Assembly: GCA_035222895.1 (NCBI GenBank)
Contig: JAVYIG010000314.1
Span: 1-64,000, forward strand
Direction: 5' to 3'
Length of the DNA stretch: 64,000 nucleotides
From: Strongylocentrotus droebachiensis
Taxonomy: Eukaryota > Echinodermata > Echinoidea > Camarodonta > Strongylocentrotidae
Positions 25,501 to 38,700 of this stretch are shown here, in pieces. Positions within the stretch are counted from its first letter, which is position 1; each line of letters begins with the position of its first letter. Below the pieces are notes generated by a model. That model worked only from the letters and a program-made list of their open reading frames with translations, ran no database searches and was not told where the DNA came from. A program made the position numbers and the translations under genes.

Positions 25501-28500
25501 GTAAGGGCTACTTTAAACAAACAGAACTTTGTCATTCCTTACTCATTTTTCCTGATTGAGGTGTCATATGAAAGGGCAGGAACTCAACTGTATAGAAATT
25601 TGATTTTTTTTTCTTTGAAATTCAGATAACGCCCGCCAAACGACTTTTCGGTTTCCTCTCTTCAAATTGCTTTTAATCACTCATGCGTTAAATATGCATC
25701 ATAATGATTTGCATCAAATCAAAGAGGAGGATCTAAGCTTTCCAATTATGTGTCATTTATTAATTATAAATGTGATTAAGTTAAGATAAAACATCGATAA
25801 ATCTCGGTTTCGTTTTTTCTGGGACGCACTGTACAACTGTCATTCAAAATGCAGGAAAGATGGCAAATTGTAGCCGATATACCTGTGCGCATGGCAGCCT
25901 GTGTACTAACATGCAGGGTGGTGGTTATGTCTGCCAGTGTCAAGTCGGTTTTGCAGGAATCCGATGCAACGATGGTAAATCATTATATATATTTATTTGT
26001 ATAAAGCGTTTTGAGCCGACCAGAAATATACCCTTGTATCCCGCTTAAAGCCATTCAATATTACATGAATATTGAATGACTGTGAGTGAGATACCTTGGT
26101 ATATCGCAAAAGCTAATAAGCACAGCCGGCACTACAATGACATATTGCCATAGCAAGTGCAATATACCCTTTTGTCCTACGAATGACGAGCCCGTCAATA
26201 TTTATTCTCATTATTCGTATAAAACTTAGTACCTTAATTTTCAGTATTATATCCTTATATTTTTGTATTAAGTTGTGCATTTGAAACACGGACGGAAAAG
26301 GCAAATTTTGTCCCTATCCAAGCATTTTGCAAGGGTTGTGCGCATTCATCTGTTGCCGTAGCCTCTGCAACCTTTTTCATTTGTTTTGCGCACCGCGAGA
26401 TATTGAAACAATATTGCACAGTGACCCGGAAGCAGTCAGGCTTCGTGCGGATGGATCATGTGATGAAGCCATGCATGCATCCTTCTTATGGAGTGTACCC
26501 CAAGAATGGCATATTATGATTATTATCTCTCTTTACCGGTTTTGGCATGAACAGGTTTTAGTGTACTTATAAGTAGAGTTAACACATTTGTGGCTCATAA
26601 CATATGCTGTTTATTTCTTTCATATTGATTGTGAAATTTTGTTGATATGTAGTACTTTTTCTTGTCAGAGCAAAACGTACGCCACATAGAGGGGAATGCC
26701 TCCTTACCTGTGGCTTTAGGGATCCGTACAGGCCGTTTGGAAGATAAATCTCAAGCCTATGAAGTAGAAGTCACTCCAGGATGTGGTATCGTAATCGATT
26801 TTAGAAACTTTAAAATCGGTCGTAAAAGCAGATTGACCATTAAAGGTAAGAATGCGTGAACCACTTTTTTAGGAATCATTCTAAATCTTTGGTTGTACGA
26901 CACATGCTGCGGCAAAAATTGCTCTCCGGTCAATGTCCTACAACAGGATTCGAAACTGACTGGCATAAGAAATCACAATTAAAATCTATTTGAATCATTG
27001 GCAAATTGGTCAGTGGATTATGAAGTAGTCATGGACAAGTCCTGTGTGTCAAGTACAACAAATCTTTATTTTTATTTTTGTTCCTACGCCTACTCCCTTA
27101 GGGCACTACTCAAAATATATTATGGATAGCATAATATTGTAGGCCGTCTCTAAAGAAAGGACCATCCTGTGTCTTAAATTTTGAAGAAGAAAAAATGATA
27201 TATTAGTCATTTTATGTGTTGAAATGGATTGGAAAGTTGTTCTGCACTACGTCACAGTGACATTACCGAGTCACCAATTGGTTTTAAAATTGTTCCATTT
27301 TAATTAAGGATATCTTTTCCAAATGCCTGGTTACCCTCATTTTTTGTTGGTTATATTCTGATAGATCATGTAGTGTAAATATGATTTCATACCAAATTGT
27401 TGGTATGGATTCTGGCTAGATATTGTAGGAATCATTTTTATAAGAAGATGACCTAAATTTGAAATGGATAAATGCCCATCCAGGGGACTTGGGAGAAACA
27501 GCACCCTTAAATTACCCTACTGTTCCAACAAATAATTATGGAATTAGTGTCGTGGTGTTGTGGTCGAGTGGTTTAAGCACTTGACTAACATTCAAATGTC
27601 TTTTGGTAAGGCAATAATCGACATTTGCCAGTCCATACCAAGGAGAAAGATGGGGTCCTGGTAGGATGACAAAAGCTTTTTTTGAAGTAATTGCCGTATG
27701 CCCTCACAGAGTACTAGACCATAAGGAAGGGATACTCCCCAGAAAATGAAGATGGTACAAATTGTGCATGAATGAATCCGATGACCGGGGTAATAATTGT
27801 AAAGCTCTTAGGGACGGTACTTTGAATTAAGCGCTATATAAATCCATATCATTATTATTATTGCTGCTGCAAAGGGGATAGAAACTAGGTATATTGTTTT
27901 CATCATCTCAAGAGAGCGTAAGGCTTGAGGACCTCTTGTTATAATTCACTACCACAAAGAAATCTGGAGTGCTTATGTTATGAAATGATGCGATTCAAAG
28001 ATTGGATGCTTTGACCAAATTTCGCCAATTTTGCACCACAGTCTAAAAAAATTATGCTCAAATGTACTTAATATCTAACTTATATATCAATTAAATTAAA
28101 AAGTGTTTTTGGTTGTTTCGTTTGAAACTACCTATTTTATGTAGCAAACATTGTCTGCAGTTTCTGTCATTTTATGATTCGTGCGAAGTGAACATTTTCC
28201 ATTGAATTGTCTAAAAACAGTAATGGTGCTTTCTGGAAAAAAATTCCACATATATGTTTTATTTTGTCTTATTTTATTTTTTCTGTCCAGACAACCTCAA
28301 CTTGCCAGGCTTTTATCAATCATACACTGATACAGTGGTGAACAAGTATTTTCATTTTCTGAAACATACACTCTGGTTGCTATTTCACTCTCTTGAATGG
28401 GGAGATACACAATTCGTTTTACAGGTATCTGAGTCCTGTGTGACGGGTGAGTGATCACACATATGCCTTCTCTTTCTATCTTTCTTACACCCACACTAAC

Positions 28501-29752
28501 ACTTTTTTTTTCAATAGTTTTTAAAAAATACCTATACCATCCTCATACTCACACACATTATGCACCCACAAACGCTTTTCTCTCTTGGCTGTCTAGTCTT
28601 CTCTCACATACTTTCTATTTCTATTCTCTCTTCTCTCTCTTGCACGCACACACACACAGCAACCCACACATTCTTTTCTCTCTTGTTTGTCTTGTCTTCT
28701 CTCACATACTCTCTGTTTCTATTACTCTCTTCTTTCTCTCTCTCTCTCTCTCTCTCTCGCACACGCAATCACACACACACACGCACACACACACATTCTT
28801 TTCTCACTGTTTTGTCTTGTCTTGTCTCACATGCTTTCTGTTTCTATTCTCTCTCCTCTCTCTGTCTCTTGCACGCGCAGACACACACACACACGGACAC
28901 ACACACAATCACCCACACATTCTTGTTTGTCTTGTCTTCTCTCACATACTTTCTGTTTCTATTCTCTCGACTTCTCGACTTCTCTTGTACGGGCAACACA
29001 CACACACACACAAAACCACCCATGCATTCTCTTCTCACTCCTCTGTATTGTCTTCTCTCACATACTTTCTGTTTCTATTCTCTCCTCTCTCTCTCTCTCT
29101 CTTTTATTGCACGCGCACACACGCACACCCACACACTCACCACTCTTTTCTCACTCTTCTTTTTTTTTCTCAGATACTTGTTTCTATTCTCTCTCTCTCC
29201 CGCACGCGCGCACACATACACACCCACACACTCTTGTCTCACTCTTCTGTCTTTTTCTCAGATACTTGTTTCTATTCTCTCTCTCTCTCCCGCGCGGGCG
29301 CACACATACACACCCACACACTCTTTTCTCACTCTTTTGTCTTTTTCTCAGATACTTGTTTCTATTCTCTCTCTCTCTCTCCCGCACGCGCGCACACATA
29401 CACACCCACACACTCTTTTCTCACTCTTCTGTCTTTTTCTCAGATACTTGTTTCTATTTTCTCTCTCTCTCTCCCGCACGCGCGCACACATACACACCCA
29501 CACACTCTTTTCTCACTCTTTTGTCTTTTTCTCAGATACTTGTTTCTATTCTCTCTCTCTCTCTCCCGCACGCGCGCACACATACACACCCACACACTCT
29601 TTTCTCACTCTTCTGTCTTTTTCTCAGATACTTGTTTCTATTTTCTCTCTCTCTCTCCCGCACGCGCGCACACATACACACCCACACACTCTTTTCTCGC
29701 TCTTTTGTCTTTTTCTCAGATACTTGTTTCTATTCTCTCCCTCTCTCTCTCG

Positions 29753-29783
<31 letters not shown>

Positions 29784-32700
29784 GCAACCACCCACACATT
29801 CTCTTCTCACTCTTCTATCTTGTCTTCTCTCACATACTTTCTGTTTCTATTCTCTCTTCTCTCTCTGTCTCTTACCCGCGCACACACACCAACACACTTT
29901 TTTCTCTCTTGTCTGTCTTGTCTTCTCCCACATACTTTCTGTTTTTGATTTTCTTTCTCTCTGTCTCTCCAAAGTACAAACTTTGCTCCTCTCACACACT
30001 CACCCTCTTTCTCTTTTCAAGTGTCAATCTATTTTTTTTTTTTGGTTTAAAATAATCCCATTTTAATACTCTATTCAGACATTTACTATGATAATGAGAA
30101 ACCAAATCTAAGAAGACAATATTTTTCTGTTATTTGTGTACTTAGTTAATACAGAAAAATCTTACTTGTATAATGTGAAACAATCTTTGAGTTCTCTCTA
30201 CCGCCAATGACTTCCAGTCATTTCCAAGTTATTACAAATTAAAAGAAAGATTCATGAGAATATAACAACATTTATGAAAAATAAGTTACAAGAAAAAATG
30301 AGAATGTAGCCGAAGTTGTCCTCTAGCCGAAAAAAAAAACATGCTCAAATAGTTCATGAACGCAACCTAGTGACCCCTTTAGTCTGAGCACATTGACCAT
30401 TTACCCTTGTGTGACAACAATCTGCCCACACTGCATCCATTTTTGTTACATTACTATATATATTGAATTTGATGCTAGGAATTGTAAAAAGGAAAGCAAG
30501 TTCTAAAATCCTTAATTAGGCAACACATTGAAAATTAAAAATCATTAACAAAAATAAGAAGTGGCCATTTAAAATACTTTTCGACATATTCTATCATTGT
30601 AATGGTAAAACAAAAGTATTATTGTTGCTCATTTGAAGAACAATATGTGATCAATTTAGCGCTAAAATAAATCTTGTCCCGAAAGGGTTAACTACTCTCT
30701 GTGTTTGAGACGTTTCCGTTTCTTTTTAAATTTGTAGCAAACTGTAGCCTTGGTATGTGTGCAGCAGGCAGCGTGTGTGAAGATTTCTACGGTGGGTATC
30801 TGTGCGATTGTCCACCGGGGTATGGAGGTGTAGGCTGTGCTGAAGGTGAGAAGCCATTGTTACAGCGATTGCACGCATGTCAAACATAGAGGGAACACAC
30901 TGGTGCTCCCAAAAGTTTCCGACCCCCCCCCCCCACCCCCCCCCCCCCAAAAAAAAGAGATCGACATGCATTTTGACTTTCAAACTCCATATTTGCTACA
31001 GTGTGTAGCCATAATAACATAACCCAACATTTGCGTGTGTGTGGGGAGGAGGAGGAGGGGGGGGGGGGGGGGGGAGGGGAGGTCTGATATTATGGCCCCT
31101 AATGTCCAAATTGGTGGGGGGGGGGGCATGTCGCCAATCTCCCCCTCCCACCAACCCCGGCATTTCCCCCCATACAAGCATGTAATAGGTAGAGGAGACC
31201 AATAATAAACCCCTGAAATAATGATGGAAGACACACTCTTATTAATCAACACACACGCACATCCTCACACAAGAAAAGAAAATAACTGGTTGGAGGTTAA
31301 AGAGCATGAGGGGGGGGGGGTATATTTGATAATAATGCACACTTTATTTCTGTTAGGGTAAGTACCCATGACATTGTACCCCAAACATACAGATGGAAGT
31401 AGTTTGGGGATTAGCTTTGGTGGCAATGTCTTACAGTTCAATCTTTTTTACATTGTTAAATCCCAGTACTATAAATGCATGTCCTTTTACCCGTTTTTCC
31501 TCAGACGCAACACTGTCTGGTACTTTTATTTTCATGCATGGTTTTTACTGAGATACCAGTATGAAATATATTTGTCTCCTAAATCCAAGTCTTAATTTTT
31601 GTGTAATCCATTCAATGCTGATACCATATGATTTCGCTGTGATATCCTTTTTTTTTATCCTCTTTTGGTCAATTACGTGCAATGTGTCGTGTACGACCTA
31701 TGTCTTTTCCCCCATTTATTTCATCCAAAAAAACTAAAAGAAGTTGATGTGACCATTTGATAATGTTAGTGGTCTTATAAAGAGATATTCTTTTTAGGAT
31801 GAAACGAATAGATGATTGCTGTACGATGTACAGGACACATTTCAAAGAGTTGCCCTCGATCGTCATGTCCTATTTCAATATATTACTCACTCTCTCTCTC
31901 TCGTCAGATGCAATATCTGACACTAGATTATTTCTTTTTTATGCATGATGGTTTGTGACAGATGTCGGTGTGATCAAATGGATTCTGAATCCAAGCCAGT
32001 CGTTACGTCTTGATGATGGCCTTGACTACAACATCACTTGTAAAGTGGACGTGCCCGACCGGGGTTGTGGGATCGAGGTCTTCCTATCCAAAATGTCCTT
32101 GATCCCTAGATCGGGGTACATGTTGCTCATCATCCAATCCTCTGCCGCTAATTCCACGTTTCTGACGGCGTCAAACGGCATGTCCAGCGAGTACGGGTAC
32201 TTCAACCTGCCGACCATTTGGTTTCAGCTTTACCTTTCGCATAGCAAACGGACTATATTGAGCATGTTTGCCCAATGTGACCTGTATCTTCAAGGTATGT
32301 CCGCTCAATTACATTAAATTCAATTACGAAAATGGTTTGTTAAAGGTAATACAAAGTTTTGGTATGGGGTCGTGAATTTGGTTCAAATGAACATATTGGA
32401 AGCATATGCGATCCTACAATATTCACTGATCGTTGTCGCGGTCGAAATCGACTCAAAAGTTATGAAATTGTTAATAATAAACACTTTATGTTGTATAGCT
32501 CCCTCTCAAGGTCAAGATATTAATTAAGCTATAAAACAATGTTTTTTGACTAAAATCGACCGATTAGCTATTCCCGTTCGGTAATTATATACCACAACTA
32601 CATATTCAGATATTTCCATGGTCGCAGCTACCATTGTACGGCCGTAGGAGCTATTTGAAATTTAATAACATTTACCGGGAGCACCGGTAAATCTTTATAT

Positions 32701-35700
32701 TCAATTTTTCTCGAAAGCAGAAGTGTTTTAGGGGCTAAAATTTTTAGTGCTTTTAATACATCCGCAGGGGCATCCAAATATATCAAAATTGTAAAGATTC
32801 ACGATCCACCCATTTTTCAAAATTTCCCAAAACTTTGTAATACCTTTAAACAACATGGTTTGTAACCATAATGCTGAATCGCACGTGTATTTACCAGATA
32901 AATTAAAATAACATTGAAATTCAAATTACATAGCAATATATACAATTGATAATTTCATAAAAATGTTGTATAATTACAGTCGTCATATAATTATACAGAT
33001 AAAACACATTTGTTATACATTTGGAACAGTAATATACAAATATTATCAATAAAATTGAACAGGCCTACCTATACAAATTAAAATCACTTAATAAGACCAA
33101 TTACTCCATAAAATAAAATTGTAAGACTGGTACCTGTGATTCAGAGTAAAAATAAAATGAAATGAATGCATTCAGAAATGTTGGAAAAGAGGGAAAGAAA
33201 AAGACATAATTATGGCCAGTTAAAAGTTTTCCATCCTATACCGTGTGAGTAAAAAAAAAGTTTACTCCTAGAAAATTGCTAATTATTAAAAAAATCTTCT
33301 ATGAACAGTAAATTATTATACATCTTATGAAAGAGTGTTTTATCCCGAATCATTTGGTATCATTTTTGTGTGGTATGTGTTCACGCTTGGATGAACAGAA
33401 GGCATTGTTTGCGAGAGTGCAAAAATGGACTTGCGCCAGAGTGATGCCTACAGTGCTACATCATGCTGGGATTAGCGGAGTGAGAGAATGAATTGAATGT
33501 ATCAAATGAAATGCATTGCATATGCTTTTTGCAGAAGCAAAGTCCCACACACACACACACATTATTTTTTTAAGGGATGTTATTTGGATCTGCAAAGATC
33601 GAATTAATAAGCTAATCCCAATTGTTTTATTCAAACATCATGTACAAGCAACTTTGGCGCAAGTCGATTTTTGCACTCTCGCAAACAATGCCTCCTGTTC
33701 ATCCAAGCGTGAACACACACCACACAAAATGGTGCTGAATGATTCGGGATAAAACACTCTATCATAAGATGTATAATAATTTCCTGTTCATTGATGATTT
33801 TTTTAATAATTAGCAATTTTCTAGGTGTAAACTTTTTTTTGACTCACACTGTATATGAGATAAAATTTATTCGTTAAAAATCGAAATGTCAACAACAACC
33901 ATCCATAAATTGTCTGTCTTCCAGGAGCACAAAAGAGACCTGTATTTGTAATAATATAACGGAATAGAGTTGATATGTTACGTTACATTCTTAAAGAAAA
34001 CGTTCGACCTCTTGAGAAGGGGGAACAAAATTTGTGACCTTCATCATTCTTTCATCTCATGTGGAAGAATATCGAGGTAGCAATGTAACATGTAAAGGCT
34101 TGTAAAGTGCACTCATCATTAAGTATGACCGGGAATATTTTTAAGTCTGGACCAAATTGGGATGATACAAGTGTGTGCAGTGCTATTTACCTCTATATGT
34201 GCGCAGTGCTTTTCATTGTTTGATTTCAGAAAGATTGAGTAATTTTTTTAATGATTTAAAAGCTCATAACACACTTTCCTTTTCCTATTTACTATGTAAT
34301 CGACCATTCAAAAAGTTTTGACAGTTTCTTTCACCATGTAACCATATGACCAGTATTTAACCTTATAGTTATAATGACAAAACTTTTCCCCCTTTAGGTT
34401 TACTGTTGAAACGAGAAAACTATTCCTTCAGATCAATTAACCTAAGAACAGTCCATCATAAAAAGTCTTCAATCATATCTTTTGAGTCAACTTGCCTCCA
34501 TATACCCATTTCTGTGTGCAGTGCATGGTGTGTTTAAGTCTATCAAGACTGAGTGATTATTTTGTCGTTGTGATCATTCCCAAACTCATAGTATAACCAT
34601 CAAATCTTATTTACCTTATAATCAAACCCTCAAAATAAGCTATTTTTGTAACCAAATCTAAGGCATACGTCTTTGTGAAGTGCCTCGATTTAAATAATTC
34701 CATCCACCCGTTTTTTAAAGGGATAGTTGAGTTCTGTTTTCATACCGCAAATGCCTTCAAATTACATGGTTATTGCTCTTATTCTTATCTATGACATTTC
34801 TAGTGCCCTTTTAGAACCTAAAATTGCTATGAAGGTAATTTTAGACCCCAAAATGTGTGAAATTTATCCAATATGATCATACCAATTCAGCTCCACTTTC
34901 AAAAAAATACGGTGACCGTTAATTAATTATTGAATTAAAATAACAATACATGGGCCGGCTGTTTGTGCGTAATATAGCCAACACGAAAATGCCAACAAAA
35001 AAGCCGACCTCGGCATTGGCTGAAATACGACGTAAAAGGCGCTATTTCGTTTTTTCAACGGCTTTTTCAAATTATCTAATAATTGTGGTGGTACACAAGT
35101 ATTAGAAATCGTTATATTTATGGATATTTCAGCCGTCTCTGAACCGATTTTGATCAAACAAAGATGATTTTGTCATTTAAATTGTATGTTCTTTCAAATT
35201 TGACACTCAGTTTTTCATTATCTCACAAAAAATTATTTTGTGTAGCGCCCTCTGCAACAGAACTCAACTATCCCTTTAATAGTAATACAAATATTTGTAT
35301 TGCAATAGTCAGAATGTGAGTTGCATATACAGTAATTGTTGCTAGGTAGGACAAACATTATGGCTTGCCTTACCTAACAATGCATAATATTTGCAGTTTG
35401 CATTCTAACTATAGAGGTGCAATTCTACAAAACTGGGGAATGAATTTATTTGTATGGAAGCACTGTTCAAAGACGTAGGGTAGGTGTAGGGAATTGGAGA
35501 CCGTAGGGAATTGGAGACCACCAAGCTTGAACCAATCGCTGTCTGTCCGTGTTGGCTCTAATATTGCTATTGCGCCATTTGTGGCCTTTAACAATAATAT
35601 TGCATATATCCAATTCATTTCGAAGACTACAATTAAATGCGTTCTTTCTCATAGAACATTGGCAAAATTGACCAAGGGAAGCAATTTTTATCGTAAAATT

Positions 35701-38700
35701 TTGCTCTGATATAAAAACACCATTTTCACTGAATGTTGTGGTGTATGCAGATATTTAGGGGTGGCTCTTAAAAAGATTAGTTTTAAAAGGAAGTTTATGA
35801 AGTGTGCCAACCATTACAGAAAACCTTTGGCCATTGTGTGTTGTGAATAGGTGTTGCAATGCACATTATGAATGGTGTCTGATCAGAAATGTGTGTAGGC
35901 AATGGGGGACACCAGGTCCAAGATGGGGTCGTTTGTTGTGAATGTCGAGTATGCCGAGGACAATCAATGACCCGATGCTGGTTGATTAATTGAAGTTTAT
36001 TTATTCCACATTTTACATAAAAAACAGTTTAAATTCTTCTTTTTTATTTTTTAATACACTATAAGAGTAGATTTCACACAAGAAAAAAATATTTAAAAAT
36101 AAAAGATTTCAAATCAAGTATAATGTACGGAAACTAAGTGCGAAATTTCGAAATATATAGATAAGACAGACAAGGTAAACAAAAATGTAAAATGTGGGGA
36201 GCATAAATAAAAAGCATAGTTTGGATGTGAATAGGCTCCCGAAATGAGTAACACAATATAGTAGGTCTGAATTTAAAAAGGTATTTAAACAGAGTAGTAT
36301 AGTACGAGATTCTAGAGACGTACAAGGCCGGAAAGTGAATTTGAGAAGAAAAGAAAAATAGAATAAAGATTAAATAAATTAATATAATAATGATAAGTAG
36401 GAGAAGGTGAAGAAGGGAAGAAAGAAGAAGAAGAGGAAGACGAAAAAGAAGTGGAAGAAGAAGAGGCAGAAGAAGAAGCAGAGAAGCAAATTGATGAAAT
36501 CAATGGCATTGTAAAATAACATGTACATAAATATTTTGGGCCACATTGTTTTAAAATCGTTTCAAAATTACAGTAAAAGTTCATTGGCTGCATGTATCTC
36601 TTTCAAAAAGTGTTTGAACTAACTATAACAATCCAATTTTCATTCAAATTGTATTTAAAATGTCTTGATTTGTAACTGTCCCTTATTACCTACACATGTA
36701 GGTAATGAGAGACCTTTGGTGAAGCCGTCATTAATCATTGTTATCTTATTAATCAGTTACATCATGACCATAATTTTGTTACCAATAAAGAGAAGAAGTT
36801 ACTGAAGAGAATACAAAACTTTCTGTGTAACATTTTTCATGATTATGTAAATTATGAAAATGTGCTTAAGGGTCTCCAATTCCCTACACCTACCCTATGC
36901 ATTCATTATAGTTAAATTACGAAAATGGCATATTGCTTTAAGATATTTTCTTTCATAATGTAATCGCGTGACCAGTACTCTACTTTTTCTCAGCCCTCTG
37001 ACAATTGTGTGCTGTAAATCATATATATTTATCATATTTTACAATGTAGATACATATCCTGCTTTACCACATGTCTTTTCAGGGATAAATTGTGCTTCGA
37101 ACCCTTGCAGCATTCATAGCGATTGCTTCGATCATGACGCTGGATATAAATGTGTTTGCCATCTAGGATACGAAGGAGTGAATTGTAGTCAGCGTAAGTA
37201 CCTTTTTTTTTTTTTTTACTGTATGGGGCTAACCTTAGTATAATGCCCTAACCGTGGGGGAGGTGCCACCACTACTATGGTATACAAAGATGTGCCAAGA
37301 AATAAGTCCCTGAGCATGGGGTATGATTTTGTGTAGGAAAGTCCCTACAAATTATTCTATAAATACTCTTTTGTTCAGAAATAACACTTGACCCACGTTC
37401 TCGCTAAAGTGTAAATTCCAGATACAAAATAATTGAACATTTTTTCACTGTTTTATCCAACCTTCTTCCCTTTTTAACCAAAATGACCCATACTAGCACG
37501 AATGGGTTTGAATTACTTCAGCCACACACCCCTGTCCAAATCTAACTTGAGCACCCGCGGCCCCCCCCCCCCCCCATGACCATCTAGATCAGGGTTAAAC
37601 CCATAAACCCATCATGTATTGGTGGTATAAATAATTCGCCTACGGGAAAAAGATATTTAAGCAGTTAACATGATGGTGAGTAAAATTTAATCTCCAATGG
37701 ATAAATACCAAATTTTGGCTTGGCTTATTTTGCATTTTACATAATGATCCTGTGTACAATATATGTTTTACCTAGGATTATTTTATGTGATAATTAATAT
37801 TTGTCATCATTAACATGAAGTCTACAGTAATTTTTCAATCATATTCCTATTATTTCTGGTGTCTTTGTTCCCTCGGAGTGTCCACAACTGAATAAATTAC
37901 CAGGGAACTATTCCTTGTTTAAGAGTGAATTTTTAAATCCCAATCATTTTGATTCACCTTTGATTCTGTACGTATTGGTACATCTGAAAATTAAACACAT
38001 TGTTCAAAACAGTGGAACCCAGGTCCCACTCATTTGGACCAAGTGAATCAGCTTTTTATGAGGGAATCTTCTTATTCAGAGTTAATGATAATAGTAATAA
38101 TAATAATCCGGATTTCTATAGCATTTGATACTAAATGCCGTCTCTAAGCGATTTACAGATATTATTACCCCTCATCGGATTCATTCACGGAAAATGTGCA
38201 CCATCTCCACTCCCTGGGGAATATTCCTACCATATGGTCACCTTGAGGGCATACAGCAATTACTAACACAAATGCTTTCGTCATCCTACCAGGTCCCCAT
38301 TTCTCTCCTGGGTATGGAGTGGCAAATGTAGATTAATGCCTTGCCAAAATACAAAAGTACTAAGAATCGGGACTGAAAGATATTGCCTCGTTTCGGTGAT
38401 GGTTGATAATTGTTCTTTGTAAGCTAGACTCCACTGTTCTTTAACTCTTTACTTACTCTGATCAACTAATGGAACACAACAGTAAGTTGACTATCACAGT
38501 TGTCACACGTACAGAGTGTCTCATATACAGTGTGGTAGCGTAAGGTATATCCGTAATGAATAAAGGGGTGGGGCTCGTTCATATATGCTGCCTAAACCAG
38601 CATGGCTTTTGGGGACTTGAATGCAAGTTGGGATGAAAAAAGTTAGCTGTGTACAGCAGTCGAAGTTCTTACGCGTACTTACTTCTCTATGTGTTACATA

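Larger units (their letters stand above)
32850..37082. other. Intron, mostly mobile-element sequence
   Basis: Besides the listed elements, a perfect inverted pair tagggtaggtgtagggaatt (35477) / aattccctacacctacccta (36878) brackets 1.4 kb. It may mark the ends of an element into which the LINE tail inserted. No exon candidate with matching phase. Confidence 0.5.

Noticed and set aside
25271-25504. 77-codon frame in the foldback
   Set aside because: It reads through the centre of a palindromic element and has no counterpart in known protein families.
28451-30066. Overlapping plus-strand reading frames of 459-534 codons
   Set aside because: They lie in all three frames of the CT/CA-rich VNTR, with a biased repeat composition (S, L, H, T, F). 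Absence of stops follows from base composition.
37879-38045. An eighth CUB-like exon between EGF 8 and the 7TM exon
   Set aside because: LPGNYSLF...VPLIWTK looks slightly CUB-like, but there is no phase-1 acceptor, no donor, and EGF 8 joins 38852 in frame without it.
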